A stretch of 64,000 nucleotides of DNA, from NCBI RefSeq assembly GCF_012843315.1, contig NZ_JABAEX010000006.1:1-64000 (forward strand), given 5' to 3'. The position numbers and the translations under genes are program-made. This stretch comes from Streptococcus sp. WB01_FAA12. GTDB taxonomy: Bacteria; Bacillota; Bacilli; Lactobacillales; Streptococcaceae. This document shows, piece after piece, positions 28,593 through 38,261 of the stretch. Below the pieces are notes generated by a model. That model worked only from the letters and a program-made list of their open reading frames with translations, was not told the origin of the DNA and did not search any database. Position 1 is the first letter of the stretch. Each line of letters starts with the position of its first letter.

Positions 28593-29198
28593 ATGAAATT
28601 TACAAAAATAATCAGTAGTTTGCTTGCTCTTGGAGCTTTACTTATGCTTTTATCAGCTTGCCAGAATGTTAAAAAGACACAACTGGTTTTGTTTGAATCC
28701 CTTTCATTCAATATGTCCCTTAAATCCTTTGAAGAAGTGTTTGGAGAGGCTAGCGAGGTAGTGGAGGAAACAGAGATGGCCTATCGAGATACTTGGCGTG
28801 CAGAAGACCCTTATTTCTATAAAACAGGCCGCCTTTTCTATGATTACGAAAATATTGCTTTGAATGGTTATACAGGTCGAGCAAGATTCACATTTTCAAA
28901 ATCGCATCGCTTGGAAGAAGCGACAGCTCATATTCCTGTAGCTTCAAAAGGGGAGCAATATGTAGTGCTCAACAATCTATCCCATACTATAAAAAAAGAA
29001 ATTGAAGCTCTTCCGAATTTTCAATCTGTAACTACCGAGACGGTAGGACTATACGATGACGGCTATCGCTATAAAGTCAAGTTGAAAGGACAAAGGAGAG
29101 AATTTTGGATCGATGTTTATCCGACAGAAGATGAAGATGCTAAAGAAATTGAAGATAAAAAGTATACTATTCGGGTGGATCAGTTTAGGATGCATTAA
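28593..29198 (+). CDS. Predicted lipoprotein of unknown function
   Basis: From the ATG at 28593 the product is 201 residues; the in-frame TTG at 28578 lies inside the promoter. A lipoprotein signal peptide (KFTKIISSLLALGALLMLLSAC, Cys near residue 23) is followed by a soluble alpha/beta domain with no motif I recognise, containing FEEVFGEASEVVEETE and a basic patch near residues 160-175. It would be tethered to the outer face of the membrane. It is monocistronic between the lanthipeptide operon and azlCD. Confidence 0.78.
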   Translation: MKFTKIISSLLALGALLMLLSACQNVKKTQLVLFESLSFNMSLKSFEEVFGEASEVVEETEMAYRDTWRAEDPYFYKTGRLFYDYENIALNGYTGRARFTFSKSHRLEEATAHIPVASKGEQYVVLNNLSHTIKKEIEALPNFQSVTTETVGLYDDGYRYKVKLKGQRREFWIDVYPTEDEDAKEIEDKKYTIRVDQFRMH

Positions 29199-29270
29199 TA
29201 ACACTCATGGGATTTCAGCATTTTTTACTAGCTCTAAGTTTCAAACTCTAAACTTTTTTCTCTTCTTTGA

Positions 29271-29316
29271 ATGTGTTATAATATTCCTTGCTGTGGCTGT
29301 GACCATGAACAGCCTC
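29271..29316 (+). promoter_or_regulatory. azlCD promoter and leader hairpin
   Basis: TG(T)TATAAT (TATAAT at 29277-29282) is followed by a 6-bp hairpin GGCTGT/ACAGCC (29295-29314) at the start of the short leader. The hairpin lacks a T run and may stabilise the mRNA. Confidence 0.5.
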
Positions 29317-29341
29317 AATTGAAGATAATATGAGGAGAGAG

Positions 29342-30037
29342 ATGAAAGAAAAAGGATTTTGGGAAGGTTTTCAGGCCGCCATGCCGACTGCCCTTGGCTA
29401 TGTTAGTATCGGTCTAGCTTGCGGGATTATCGGCGCTCCCCATGTGACACCTGTTGAGATGGGCCTAATGAGTCTCTTTGTTTATGCTGGGAGTGCCCAG
29501 TTTGCCATGTTGGCACTGATTGCGGTACAAGCGCCTGTGGCAGCTATTGCTATGACGGTCTTTTTGATCAATTTGCGCCTCTTTTTGCTGAGCTTGCATG
29601 CGTCGACTTATTTCCGTCACACCAGTCTCTGGCAAAATATCGGCATGTCCAGTCTCCTGACAGATGAGACTTATGGGGTTTTGATGGGAGAACTAGTACA
29701 TACAGACAAGGTCCATCCCATGTGGATGCATGGGAACAATCTCAACAGTTATGTAGCCTGGTTTATTGGAACAGTGGTGGGAACTGCTTTAGGTGGCCTT
29801 CTTCCAAATCCTGAGGTCTTTGGTTTAGACTTTGCCCTCGTGGGGATGTTTATTGGGATTTTTACTTCGCAATTTCAGATTATGCAAAGACGAATTCCTG
29901 TTCGCAATCTACTGATGATTCTAGCTGTTGTTGCGGTGTCTTTCTTTTTCCTCTTGACAGTGGTGTCTCAGTCGCTAGCTGTTCTATTTGCGACCTTGCT
30001 AGGTTGTACCATGGGGGTGGTCTTAGATGGTCAGTAA
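29342..30037 (+). CDS. azlC: AzlC-family branched-chain amino-acid exporter, large subunit
   Basis: Start 29342 is preferred because GAGGAGAG lies directly upstream; an in-frame ATG at 29330 precedes that site. The 231-residue membrane protein opens with FWEGFQAAMPTALGYVSIGLA, the AzlC signature, and has about six to seven helices. AzlC and AzlD form a two-component exporter of leucine and similar amino acids. The end overlaps azlD by 11 bases. Confidence 0.92.
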   Translation: MKEKGFWEGFQAAMPTALGYVSIGLACGIIGAPHVTPVEMGLMSLFVYAGSAQFAMLALIAVQAPVAAIAMTVFLINLRLFLLSLHASTYFRHTSLWQNIGMSSLLTDETYGVLMGELVHTDKVHPMWMHGNNLNSYVAWFIGTVVGTALGGLLPNPEVFGLDFALVGMFIGIFTSQFQIMQRRIPVRNLLMILAVVAVSFFFLLTVVSQSLAVLFATLLGCTMGVVLDGQ

Positions 30038-30350
30038 GTATATTTTAATGGCAATCGTCTTTTCTGGATTGGTGACTTGGATTCCCCGTATGATTCCTTT
30101 CATCTTGGTTAAGTACAAGGGTTTGCCAGCTATCGTAGAGCGATTTTTGAAGTTTTTGCCTGTTTCTATTATCTTTGCCTTGATCCTTTCAAGCGTAGTG
30201 ACAGGTAAGGTTGGAAGCCTTCCTCAAATCAAATGGCTAGACTTTTTAGCAGTCTTTCCAACGGCTTGGGTAGCCTTTCGCTACCGCAATCTAGTGGGTA
30301 CGGTTCTTTTTGGGGTAGTCTTGATTGCCGTCTTGCGTCTGGTCTTTTAA
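30027..30350 (+). CDS. azlD: AzlD-family exporter subunit
   Basis: A 107-residue protein with four hydrophobic helices and the AzlD pattern TWIPRMIPFILVKYKGLPAI near residues 14-33. It is the small partner of AzlC, translationally coupled to it. The length is normal. The operon is simply azlCD; a small CTATC/GATAG hairpin follows near 30368. Confidence 0.92.
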   Translation: MVSKYILMAIVFSGLVTWIPRMIPFILVKYKGLPAIVERFLKFLPVSIIFALILSSVVTGKVGSLPQIKWLDFLAVFPTAWVAFRYRNLVGTVLFGVVLIAVLRLVF

Positions 30351-30419
30351 TCAGCCATAAGAAAAATCTATCACCGAGATAGGTATCATATAATGGCGAA
30401 AAAAATTTTTTTCTGTTAA

Positions 30420-31298
<879 letters not shown>

Positions 31299-31303
31299 TC
31301 GTA

Positions 31304-31348
31304 TGAAATCATCCAGTCTGAGAAAGGCGGATGGTTTCTCAATTTTTG
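31304..31348 (+). terminator. Terminator after the cystine-type binding protein
   Basis: GAAATCATCC/GGATGGTTTC, a 10-bp stem with one G-T pair, is followed by TCAATTTTT. Confidence 0.88.
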
Positions 31349-31351
31349 GGT

Positions 31352-31370
31352 ATATAGTTTCAAACTATAT
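31352..31370. promoter_or_regulatory. MET-box operator upstream of metQ
   Basis: The perfect palindrome ATATAGTTT-C-AAACTATAT matches the streptococcal MET-box (TATAGTTTnAAACTATA) bound by the LysR-type regulator MtaR/MetR, as I recall from comparative work. A plausible promoter, TTGCTA-17-GATACT, lies at about 31390-31418. Confidence 0.85.
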
Positions 31371-31452
31371 GTCTGCCTATCTAATAACAATTTGCTAAAT
31401 CAAATAAAGTATGAGATACTATTACGGTATTATTTTTAAAGGAGAAAGAATC

Positions 31453-32307
31453 ATGAAAATTAAAAAATGGCTCGGTGTAGCAGCTCTTGCTACAGTCGCA
31501 GGTTTGACTCTTGCAGCTTGCGGAAATTCAGAAAAGAAAGCGGACAATGAAACAGTTGTTAAAATAGCAACAGTTAACCGTAGCGGTTCTGAAGAAAAAC
31601 GTTGGGATAAAATCCAAGAATTGGTTAAAAAAGATGGTATTAAATTGGAATTCACAGAGTTCACTGACTACTCTCAACCAAACAAGGCAACTGCTGATGG
31701 CGAAGTAGACTTGAACGCTTTCCAACACTACAACTTCTTGAACAACTGGAACAAAGAAAACGGGAAAGACCTTGTAGCGATTGCAGATACCTACATCTCA
31801 CCAATCCGCCTTTACTCAGGTAAAAATGGAGAAGAAAACAAGTACACTAAAGTGGAAGAAATCCCAGATAACGGTGAAATCGCTGTACCAAACGATGCAA
31901 CAAACGAAAGCCGTGCGCTTTACTTGCTTCAATCAGCTGGTTTGATCAAATTGGATGTTTCTGGAACTGAACTTGCTACTATCGCAAACATCAAAGAAAA
32001 TCCAAAGAACTTGAAGATTACTGAATTGGACGCTAGCCAAACAGCTCGTTCATTGTCATCAGTTGACGCTGCCGTTGTAAACAATACCTTCGTTACAGAA
32101 GCAAAATTGGACTACAAAAAAGCACTCTTCAAAGAACAAGCTGATGAAAACTCAAAACAATGGTACAACATCATCGTTGCGAAAAAAGATTGGGAATCAT
32201 CACCTAAGGCTGATGCCATCAAGAAAATTATCGCAGCTTACCACACTGATGAAGTGAAAAAAGTTATCGAAGAAACATCAGACGGTTTGGACCAACCAGT
32301 TTGGTAA
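31453..32307 (+). CDS. metQ: Methionine ABC transporter substrate-binding lipoprotein
   Basis: Start 31453 follows AAAGGAGAAAG; the open frame further upstream is leader. The 284-residue product has lipobox LAACGNS (Cys near 23) and the NlpA/MetQ fold: VNRSGSEEKRWDKIQELVKK, DLNAFQHYNFLNNWN, and IAVPNDATNESRALYLLQ. It binds methionine outside the cell and feeds MetN/MetP. The MET-box upstream and the downstream metN-metP genes confirm the role. A partial terminator (32319-32348) separates it from the rest of the operon, which may keep the binding protein in excess. Confidence 0.96.
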   Translation: MKIKKWLGVAALATVAGLTLAACGNSEKKADNETVVKIATVNRSGSEEKRWDKIQELVKKDGIKLEFTEFTDYSQPNKATADGEVDLNAFQHYNFLNNWNKENGKDLVAIADTYISPIRLYSGKNGEENKYTKVEEIPDNGEIAVPNDATNESRALYLLQSAGLIKLDVSGTELATIANIKENPKNLKITELDASQTARSLSSVDAAVVNNTFVTEAKLDYKKALFKEQADENSKQWYNIIVAKKDWESSPKADAIKKIIAAYHTDEVKKVIEETSDGLDQPVW

Positions 32308-32318
32308 TAAGACACAGG

Positions 32319-32348
32319 GAGGTGGGAGAGAGTTTCCACCTCTTACTT
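32319..32348 (+). terminator. Leaky terminator between metQ and the rest of the operon
   Basis: A 7-bp perfect stem GAGGTGG/CCACCTC with an interrupted T tail (TTACTTTTG). It probably lets some transcription through to the peptidase-metN-metP genes. Confidence 0.6.
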
Positions 32349-32405
32349 TTGTCTAGAGCATGGATTGTAAAGAAGACTATACGTTCATAGAAAGGTAGAG
32401 AGAAT

Positions 32406-33779
32406 ATGGTTTTTCCTAGTGAACAAGAACAGATTGAAAAATTTGAAAAGGATCATGTAGCTCAACATTATTTTGAAGTCTTGCGCACCTTAATTTCCAA
32501 GAAATCAGTCTTTGCCCAGCAGGTTGGACTTAAGGAAGTCGCAAACTATCTGGGTGAGATTTTCAAGCGCGTAGGGGCTGAAGTAGAGATTGATGAGACT
32601 TATACGGCTCCCTTTGTCATGGCGCATTTCAAGAGTTCGCGTCCAGATGCTAAGACCTTGATCTTCTATAACCACTATGACACCGTGCCAGCGGATGGTG
32701 ACCAGGTGTGGACAGAGGATCCTTTTACCCTTTCTGTGCGCAATGGCTTTATGTATGGGCGTGGAGTTGACGACGACAAGGGGCATATCACGGCTCGTTT
32801 GAGTGCTTTGAGAAAATACATGCAACACCATGATGACCTACCTGTCAATATTAGCTTTATCATGGAAGGGGCAGAGGAGTCTGCTTCCATGGATCTAGAT
32901 AAGTATTTAGAGAAACACGCAGACAAACTTCGTGGGGCGGACTTGCTAGTCTGGGAACAAGGTACAAAGAACGCCTTGGAGCAGCTGGAAATCTCTGGCG
33001 GAAACAAGGGGATTGTGACATTTGATGCTAAGGTAAAAAGTGCTGATGTGGATATCCACTCGAGTTATGGTGGAGTTGTGGAGTCAGCACCATGGTATCT
33101 CATCCAGGCCTTAAGTAGCCTGCGTGCAGCAGATGGTCGTATCTTGGTTGAAGGTTTGTACGAAGAAGTACAAGAGCCAAATGAACGTGAATTGGCCTTG
33201 GTGGATACTTACGCCCAACGCAATCCTGAGGAAATCAGTCGCATTTATGGCTTGGAATTGCCTCTCTTACAAGAGGATCGTGCAGCCTTTCTAAAACGGT
33301 TCTTTTTTGAACCAGCTCTCAATATCGAAGGGATTCAGTCAGGTTATCAAGGGCAAGGGGTTAAGACTATTTTGCCAGCAGAAGCTAGTGCAAAGCTAGA
33401 GGTTCGTTTGGTTCCTGGCTTAGAACCGCATGATGTTCTGGAAAAAATTCGGAAACAGCTAGACAAAAATGGCTTTGATAAGGTAGAATTATACTATACC
33501 TTGGGAGAGATGAGCTATCGAAGCGATATGAGTGCGCCAGCCATTCTCAATGTGATTGAGTTGGCCAAGAAATTCTATCCACAGGGCGTTTCAGTCTTAC
33601 CGACAACAGCAGGTACAGGGCCTATGCATACGGTCTTTGATGCCCTAGAGGTACCCATGGTAGCCTTTGGTCTAGGAAATGCCAATAGCCGAGACCACGG
33701 TGGAGATGAAAACGTGCGAATCGCCGATTACTACACCCATATTGAATTAGTAGAGGAGCTGATTAGAAGCTATGAGTAG
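32406..33779 (+). CDS. M20-family metallopeptidase
   Basis: A 457-residue soluble enzyme. Metal-site motifs of the M20 (PepV/ArgE/DapE/carnosinase-like) family are visible: [12 protein letters not shown] near residue 90, [10 protein letters not shown] near 118, catalytic [10 protein letters not shown] near 157, and a C-terminal [10 protein letters not shown] near 430. It likely cleaves dipeptides or acyl-amino acids in the cytosol. Its place between metQ and metN, overlapping metN by 8 bases, suggests it frees methionine or related amino acids from imported peptides. The substrate is not proven. Confidence 0.9.
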   Translation: MVFPSEQEQIEKFEKDHVAQHYFEVLRTLISKKSVFAQQVGLKEVANYLGEIFKRVGAEVEIDETYTAPFVMAHFKSSRPDAKTLIFYNHYDTVPADGDQVWTEDPFTLSVRNGFMYGRGVDDDKGHITARLSALRKYMQHHDDLPVNISFIMEGAEESASMDLDKYLEKHADKLRGADLLVWEQGTKNALEQLEISGGNKGIVTFDAKVKSADVDIHSSYGGVVESAPWYLIQALSSLRAADGRILVEGLYEEVQEPNERELALVDTYAQRNPEEISRIYGLELPLLQEDRAAFLKRFFFEPALNIEGIQSGYQGQGVKTILPAEASAKLEVRLVPGLEPHDVLEKIRKQLDKNGFDKVELYYTLGEMSYRSDMSAPAILNVIELAKKFYPQGVSVLPTTAGTGPMHTVFDALEVPMVAFGLGNANSRDHGGDENVRIADYYTHIELVEELIRSYE

Positions 33780-34833
33780 AGATATTATTAAGTTAGATCA
33801 GATCGATGTGACTTTTCACCAAAAGAAGAGAACCATCACAGCGGTCAAGGATGTGACCATTCACATCCAAGAAGGGGATATCTACGGAATCGTTGGATAT
33901 TCTGGAGCAGGGAAATCAACCCTTGTACGGGTGATTAACCTCTTGCAAAAGCCATCTGCTGGGAAAATTACCATTGATAACGATGTGATTTTTGACGGCA
34001 AGGTGACCTTGACTGCAGAGCAGTTGCGCCGTAAGCGTCAAGACATTGGGATGATTTTCCAGCATTTTAACCTCATGAGTCAAAAGACAGCAGAGGAAAA
34101 TGTGGCCTTTGCCCTCAAACACTCTGGACTCAGCAAGGAAGAAAAGAAGGCCAAAGTAGCTAAGTTGTTAGACTTGGTTGGCCTTGCAGACCGCGCTGAA
34201 AACTACCCTTCTCAACTATCTGGAGGGCAAAAACAGCGTGTGGCCATTGCGCGTGCCTTGGCCAATGATCCGAAAATTTTGATTTCAGACGAGTCAACGT
34301 CTGCCCTCGACCCTAAGACAACCAAGCAGATTTTGGCCTTGTTGCAAGATTTGAACCAAAAATTAGGCTTGACAGTTGTCCTGATTACACACGAAATGCA
34401 GATTGTCAAAGACATTGCCAACCGTGTGGCAGTTATGCAGGATGGTCGTTTGATTGAAGAAGGCAGTGTCCTTGAAATCTTCTCAGATCCTAAACAACCT
34501 TTGACTCAAGACTTCATCTCAACTGCCACAGGTATTGACGAAGCCATGGTTAAGATTGAGAAGCAAGAAATTGTGGAGCATTTGTCTGCGAATAGCCTTT
34601 TGGTCCAACTCAAGTATGCAGGGGCTTCGACAGACGAGCCACTTTTGAATGAATTATACAAACATTACCAAGTAACGGCTAATATCCTCTATGGAAATAT
34701 CGAGATTCTCGACGGCACTCCTGTTGGAGAATTGGTTGTGGTCTTGTCAGGTGAAAAAGCAGCGCTAGCAGGTGCTCAAGAAGCCATTCGTCAGGCTGGC
34801 GTACAGCTAAAAGTATTGAAGGGAGGACAGTAA
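33772..34833 (+). CDS. metN: Methionine ABC transporter ATP-binding protein
   Basis: A 353-residue protein. Walker A is GYSGAGKST near residue 42, the signature [15 protein letters not shown] near 145, Walker [13 protein letters not shown] near 166, and the switch His in ITHEM near 200. The C-terminal 90 residues form the NIL/ACT-like regulatory domain typical of MetN, which senses intracellular methionine. The start overlaps the M20 peptidase gene; metP follows after 1 base. Confidence 0.96.
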   Translation: MSRDIIKLDQIDVTFHQKKRTITAVKDVTIHIQEGDIYGIVGYSGAGKSTLVRVINLLQKPSAGKITIDNDVIFDGKVTLTAEQLRRKRQDIGMIFQHFNLMSQKTAEENVAFALKHSGLSKEEKKAKVAKLLDLVGLADRAENYPSQLSGGQKQRVAIARALANDPKILISDESTSALDPKTTKQILALLQDLNQKLGLTVVLITHEMQIVKDIANRVAVMQDGRLIEEGSVLEIFSDPKQPLTQDFISTATGIDEAMVKIEKQEIVEHLSANSLLVQLKYAGASTDEPLLNELYKHYQVTANILYGNIEILDGTPVGELVVVLSGEKAALAGAQEAIRQAGVQLKVLKGGQ

Positions 34834-34834
34834 A

Positions 34835-35527
34835 ATGACCGAGTTGATTCAAACTTACTTACCAAATGTCTACAAGATGGGCTGGGCTGGTCAAGCCGGC
34901 TGGGGAACGGCTATCTACCTAACTCTTTATATGACAGTTCTTTCCTTCATCATCGGAGGGTTCTTGGGACTGGTGGCAGGTCTTTTCCTCGTCTTGACAG
35001 CGCCAGGTGGTGTCTTGGAAAATAAGGTAGTCTTCTGGATTTTAGATAAGATTACCTCAATTTTCCGTGCGGTTCCCTTTATCATCCTTTTGGCTATCTT
35101 GTCACCACTTTCTCACTTGATCGTCAAGACTAGTATCGGGCCAAATGCAGCCCTTGTGCCACTTTCTTTTGCAGTCTTTGCCTTCTTTGCCCGTCAGGTG
35201 CAGGTTGTCTTGGCTGAGCTAGATGGTGGTGTCATTGAGGCGGCTCAGGCTAGCGGAGCGACATTCTGGGATATCGTTGGGGTATACCTATCCGAAGGTC
35301 TTCCAGATTTGATTCGTGTGACGACTGTGACCTTGATTTCACTAGTCGGTGAAACAGCTATGGCTGGTGCGGTCGGAGCTGGCGGTATTGGTAATGTAGC
35401 CATTGCTTATGGATTTAACCGTTTCAATCACGATGTGACAGTTTTAGCAACCATCATTATCATCTTGATTATCTTCACGATTCAGTTCTTGGGAGATTTC
35501 TTGACCAAGAAATTAAGTCATAAATAA
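34835..35527 (+). CDS. metP: Methionine ABC transporter permease
   Basis: A 230-residue protein with five to six membrane helices. The ABC-coupling EAA loop EAAQASGATFWDIVGVYLSE lies near residue 145, and TAMAGAVGAGGIGNVAIAYG near 185 is typical of MetI/MetP. It forms the methionine channel with MetN and MetQ. It is the last gene of the operon, ending at a hairpin. The symbol is metP in streptococci, metI elsewhere. Confidence 0.95.
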   Translation: MTELIQTYLPNVYKMGWAGQAGWGTAIYLTLYMTVLSFIIGGFLGLVAGLFLVLTAPGGVLENKVVFWILDKITSIFRAVPFIILLAILSPLSHLIVKTSIGPNAALVPLSFAVFAFFARQVQVVLAELDGGVIEAAQASGATFWDIVGVYLSEGLPDLIRVTTVTLISLVGETAMAGAVGAGGIGNVAIAYGFNRFNHDVTVLATIIIILIIFTIQFLGDFLTKKLSHK

Positions 35528-35550
35528 AAAGAGCCGAAGGGCTCTTTTTT
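35526..35550 (+). terminator. Terminator of the methionine operon
   Basis: AAAAGAGCC/GGCTCTTTT with a GAAG loop and a long T run, immediately after metP. Confidence 0.93.
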
Positions 35551-35698
35551 GTTCTAGGAAGCTGCCAACAGGGGCATTTAAAGTTTTTAAATTATGGTAT
35601 AATAGATAAAGCTAATTCTCTCTAGTGATAGGATAGGAAAAAACTAGAAAGATAAGTTCTGAAGCAAGATAAGAAAATGAAAAAGGAGTTTGGCTGGT

Positions 35699-36853
35699 AT
35701 GAATTATTTCGAGGGGAATGAGTTTTTCCTTCTCTTGTTTATAGTTTTACTGATTGGTTTTGTGGTAAACTTTTTTGAAAAACGTAAGGACTACTATATT
35801 TTGGCGCTCTCCCTCTTATTCGCAGGAGCTATCTATGGCAAGAGTCGAGCGATGATAGTCTATTTGCTCGCTTTTGTCGTTTACCAATATTTTCTAGTTT
35901 TTCTAGCACAGAGGATAGAAGCAAAGCGGCTGAAACCACTGGTTTTCCTTTCCATTCTTCCTTTGGTGATCAATAAAGTCTTTGCCCTGACTTCTCTGCA
36001 TTTGTTGGCCTTTATTGGTATTTCCTATATGTCCTTTAAGACCATTCAGATCATGCTAGAAATATCGGATGGCTTGATCAAAGAAAAAATCAGTGTAAAA
36101 GATTATCTACAGTTTTTGCTCTTTTTCCCAACAGTTAGTGCTGGTCCGATTGATCGGAGTAGGAGATTTTTAAAAGAGATAAACGAGGTCATGCCTCGGA
36201 AAGAGTATCTAGAGTTAGCTGGGGACGGTATTTATCGTATCGTTCTAGGCCTTCTTTACAAGGTTGTTTTATCAACCTATGTTTACCAGATGTTACTTAC
36301 TCTAAATAATACTGGCACAGTCGTTTACTCAATTAAATATATGTACCTCTATACCTTGTATCTGTTCTTCGACTTTGCGGGCTATAGTCTAATGGCCGTT
36401 GGAAGTAGTAATATTTTAGGTATTCAGACACCAATGAACTTTAACAAACCTTTCTTGAGTGTCGATATCAAGGATTTTTGGACCAGATGGCATATCACCT
36501 TGTCGACTTGGTTGAGAGATTTTGTATTTTCAAGAGTATTGATGCAGGTTATCAGGAAAAAATGGTTTAAAAATAGACTACACAATGCAACCTATGCCTA
36601 TATGGTCAATATGTTGGTCATGGGTTTTTGGCATGGTCTTAGTGTTAGTTACATTGTCTATGGTTTTTATCATGGTATCTTGATGGCTGGATTTGAAGTG
36701 TATCAAAAGAAAAGCAATTTTTATAAGAAAAATAAAAACAAAAACTGGTATAAGCTACTAAGTTGGTTTGTGACCATGAATCTGGTTATGGTTGGTTTCT
36801 TTATCTTTTCAGGTGAACCCTATAAAATCTTACTGACGATTTTAAAGAGATAA
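35699..36853 (+). CDS. DltB-like MBOAT membrane O-acyltransferase
   Basis: The start at 35699 is about 9 bases after AAAAAGGAG; the frame is open from a TTG at 35690. The 384-residue product has about eleven membrane helices. MBOAT motifs are present: PTVSAGPIDRSRRF near 145, FWTRWHITLSTWLRDFVF near 258, and the catalytic-His segment VMGFWHGLSVSYIVYG near 307-322. DltB moves D-alanine from the carrier protein DltC across the membrane to teichoic acid. Here no dltA or dltC is adjacent; the partners are a DltD-like gene and a DltX-like microprotein, so a second, possibly different, acyl transfer system is likely. Confidence 0.88.
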   Translation: MNYFEGNEFFLLLFIVLLIGFVVNFFEKRKDYYILALSLLFAGAIYGKSRAMIVYLLAFVVYQYFLVFLAQRIEAKRLKPLVFLSILPLVINKVFALTSLHLLAFIGISYMSFKTIQIMLEISDGLIKEKISVKDYLQFLLFFPTVSAGPIDRSRRFLKEINEVMPRKEYLELAGDGIYRIVLGLLYKVVLSTYVYQMLLTLNNTGTVVYSIKYMYLYTLYLFFDFAGYSLMAVGSSNILGIQTPMNFNKPFLSVDIKDFWTRWHITLSTWLRDFVFSRVLMQVIRKKWFKNRLHNATYAYMVNMLVMGFWHGLSVSYIVYGFYHGILMAGFEVYQKKSNFYKKNKNKNWYKLLSWFVTMNLVMVGFFIFSGEPYKILLTILKR

Positions 36854-36900
36854 GAGATTGAAAAGAGATTAGACGGATCGAAGGGATGGGATAAAACGAG

Positions 36901-38073
36901 ATGATTAAATTAAAAGCATTTTTACTATCGCTTGTGCTCGTAATTGCGACGCTTGCCCTTTTAAATGTGACGTATGTCAAGAAGATTGATGATTATTATA
37001 AAGTCAAGGATAACAGTATTCGTTATAGCACCTCATATGAAAAGTATAAAAGTAGAGATATTCTAACAAGCAATATCACCCCCAATACACTGGTTCTAAT
37101 GGGTTCCTCAGAGTTGGTTGCAACGATAAATGAAGACTATCATCCAAATAAAATTTTTAACTACAACGATTTTAATATCATGCAGATTGGGACCAGTTAT
37201 TCTCAAAACATCATTCAGGCTACGACCTTGGGCTCTATTGAAGGATCTATGAGTAAGCGAAAAGTAGCTATAGTAGAGTCGGTTCAGTGGTTTGAAAAAG
37301 ATGGGACCCATCAAGATGCCTTTTTGAACAAGGCTTCTCAGGAACATATTTTCCACATGCTAGATAATGATAAGATTAGTAAAGAAACGAAAGAAAAACT
37401 AATCAATCGCATTATCGAGATTACCAAGGGGAACAAGCAACAAAATGACATCTACAAAAAATACAAAAGTTATTTCATAGATGGAAAAGGAACTATTGTT
37501 GATAAAAAACTATTAGAGTTTGAGAACGCGATGTATTCCTTTAAGCTCAAACAGACTTTTTATCAAAAACATGCTAAATCAGATTATCCTTCACTAGGAG
37601 ATAAAACCCCAGACTATGATTGGGAGAAAATGACGGATCAGTTTGTGGAAGAGGTCAAAAAGAAAACAGACAATAATGACTATGCTGTTGATAATAACTA
37701 CTACAATACTTACTTAAAAGATCGCTATGCATCGCTAAAAGATTCCAATAAAGATTTGAGCTACCTAGAGTCACCTGAATATTCAGATATGGAACTCTTC
37801 TTGACAGTTGCTAAAGAATTGGGCATTGAAGTTGAGGTTATTATTTTCCCAGTAAACGGGAAATGGAATGACTACACTGGTGTCTCAAGAGAGATGCGGG
37901 AAAAAACTTATAAAAAAATAGAAGATGTCGCAAAAAGCCATGGTGCAACGGTACTAAACTATGGAAACAGAGAGTATGATGATTACTTTTTATTTGACGT
38001 GATGCACGTTGGAGTGAAAGGATGGATGGAAGTTGAAAAAGAACTTTACAAATTTGCAAACCAAGCTAACTAA
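36901..38073 (+). CDS. DltD-like SGNH-fold acyl-transfer protein
   Basis: A 390-residue protein with an N-terminal membrane anchor (residues 5-25) and an extracellular SGNH-like domain. The nucleophile motif is GSSELVA (Gly68-Ser69-Ser70); the Asp-His pair is in LFDVMHVGVKGW (Asp366, His369). DltD is the extracellular partner that passes D-alanine to lipoteichoic acid. All catalytic residues are kept, so the protein should be active. The start ATG lies 48 bases after the MBOAT gene, and its ribosome site is weak. The central region (residues 160-290) is rich in Lys, Asp and Tyr and diverges from housekeeping DltD as I remember it. Confidence 0.86.
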   Translation: MIKLKAFLLSLVLVIATLALLNVTYVKKIDDYYKVKDNSIRYSTSYEKYKSRDILTSNITPNTLVLMGSSELVATINEDYHPNKIFNYNDFNIMQIGTSYSQNIIQATTLGSIEGSMSKRKVAIVESVQWFEKDGTHQDAFLNKASQEHIFHMLDNDKISKETKEKLINRIIEITKGNKQQNDIYKKYKSYFIDGKGTIVDKKLLEFENAMYSFKLKQTFYQKHAKSDYPSLGDKTPDYDWEKMTDQFVEEVKKKTDNNDYAVDNNYYNTYLKDRYASLKDSNKDLSYLESPEYSDMELFLTVAKELGIEVEVIIFPVNGKWNDYTGVSREMREKTYKKIEDVAKSHGATVLNYGNREYDDYFLFDVMHVGVKGWMEVEKELYKFANQAN

Positions 38074-38191
38074 CACACATCGTTTAATCTTGTGGACACT
38101 ATTTTTCTATACGGTTATCTTGAGCATCGTGATTTACTGTTTTGTGACCGATTTTTCCAACATTCAAGAATTTATCTATAGTGAATTCTAA
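38033..38191 (+). CDS. DltX-like microprotein with C-terminal acyl-carrier motif
   Basis: An overlooked ORF overlapping the end of the DltD-like gene by 41 bases in another frame. TTG at 38033 follows AAGGA by 10 bases and gives 52 residues: basic start MKKNFTN, one membrane helix (ILWTLFFYTVILSIVIYCFV), and the tail FSNIQEFIYSEF. DltX proteins end in a conserved FIYNEF-type motif whose Tyr is proposed to carry the acyl group between DltB and DltD; FIYSEF matches it closely. A TTG at 38054 is an alternative start. A terminator follows directly. Gene order DltB-DltD-DltX differs from the usual dltX-first order. Confidence 0.8.
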   Translation: MKKNFTNLQTKLTNTHRLILWTLFFYTVILSIVIYCFVTDFSNIQEFIYSEF

Positions 38192-38201
38192 GATTGTATA
38201 C

Positions 38202-38245
38202 AAAAAGGCCCTGGAAATAGGCATTGCTAGTCTTCAGGGCTTTTA
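38202..38245. terminator. Bidirectional terminator after the DltX-like gene
   Basis: AAAAGGCCCTG pairs with CAGGGCTTTT around a 21-base spacer, between convergent genes. Confidence 0.8.
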
Positions 38246-38261
38246 CCTTATAGTTTATCGG

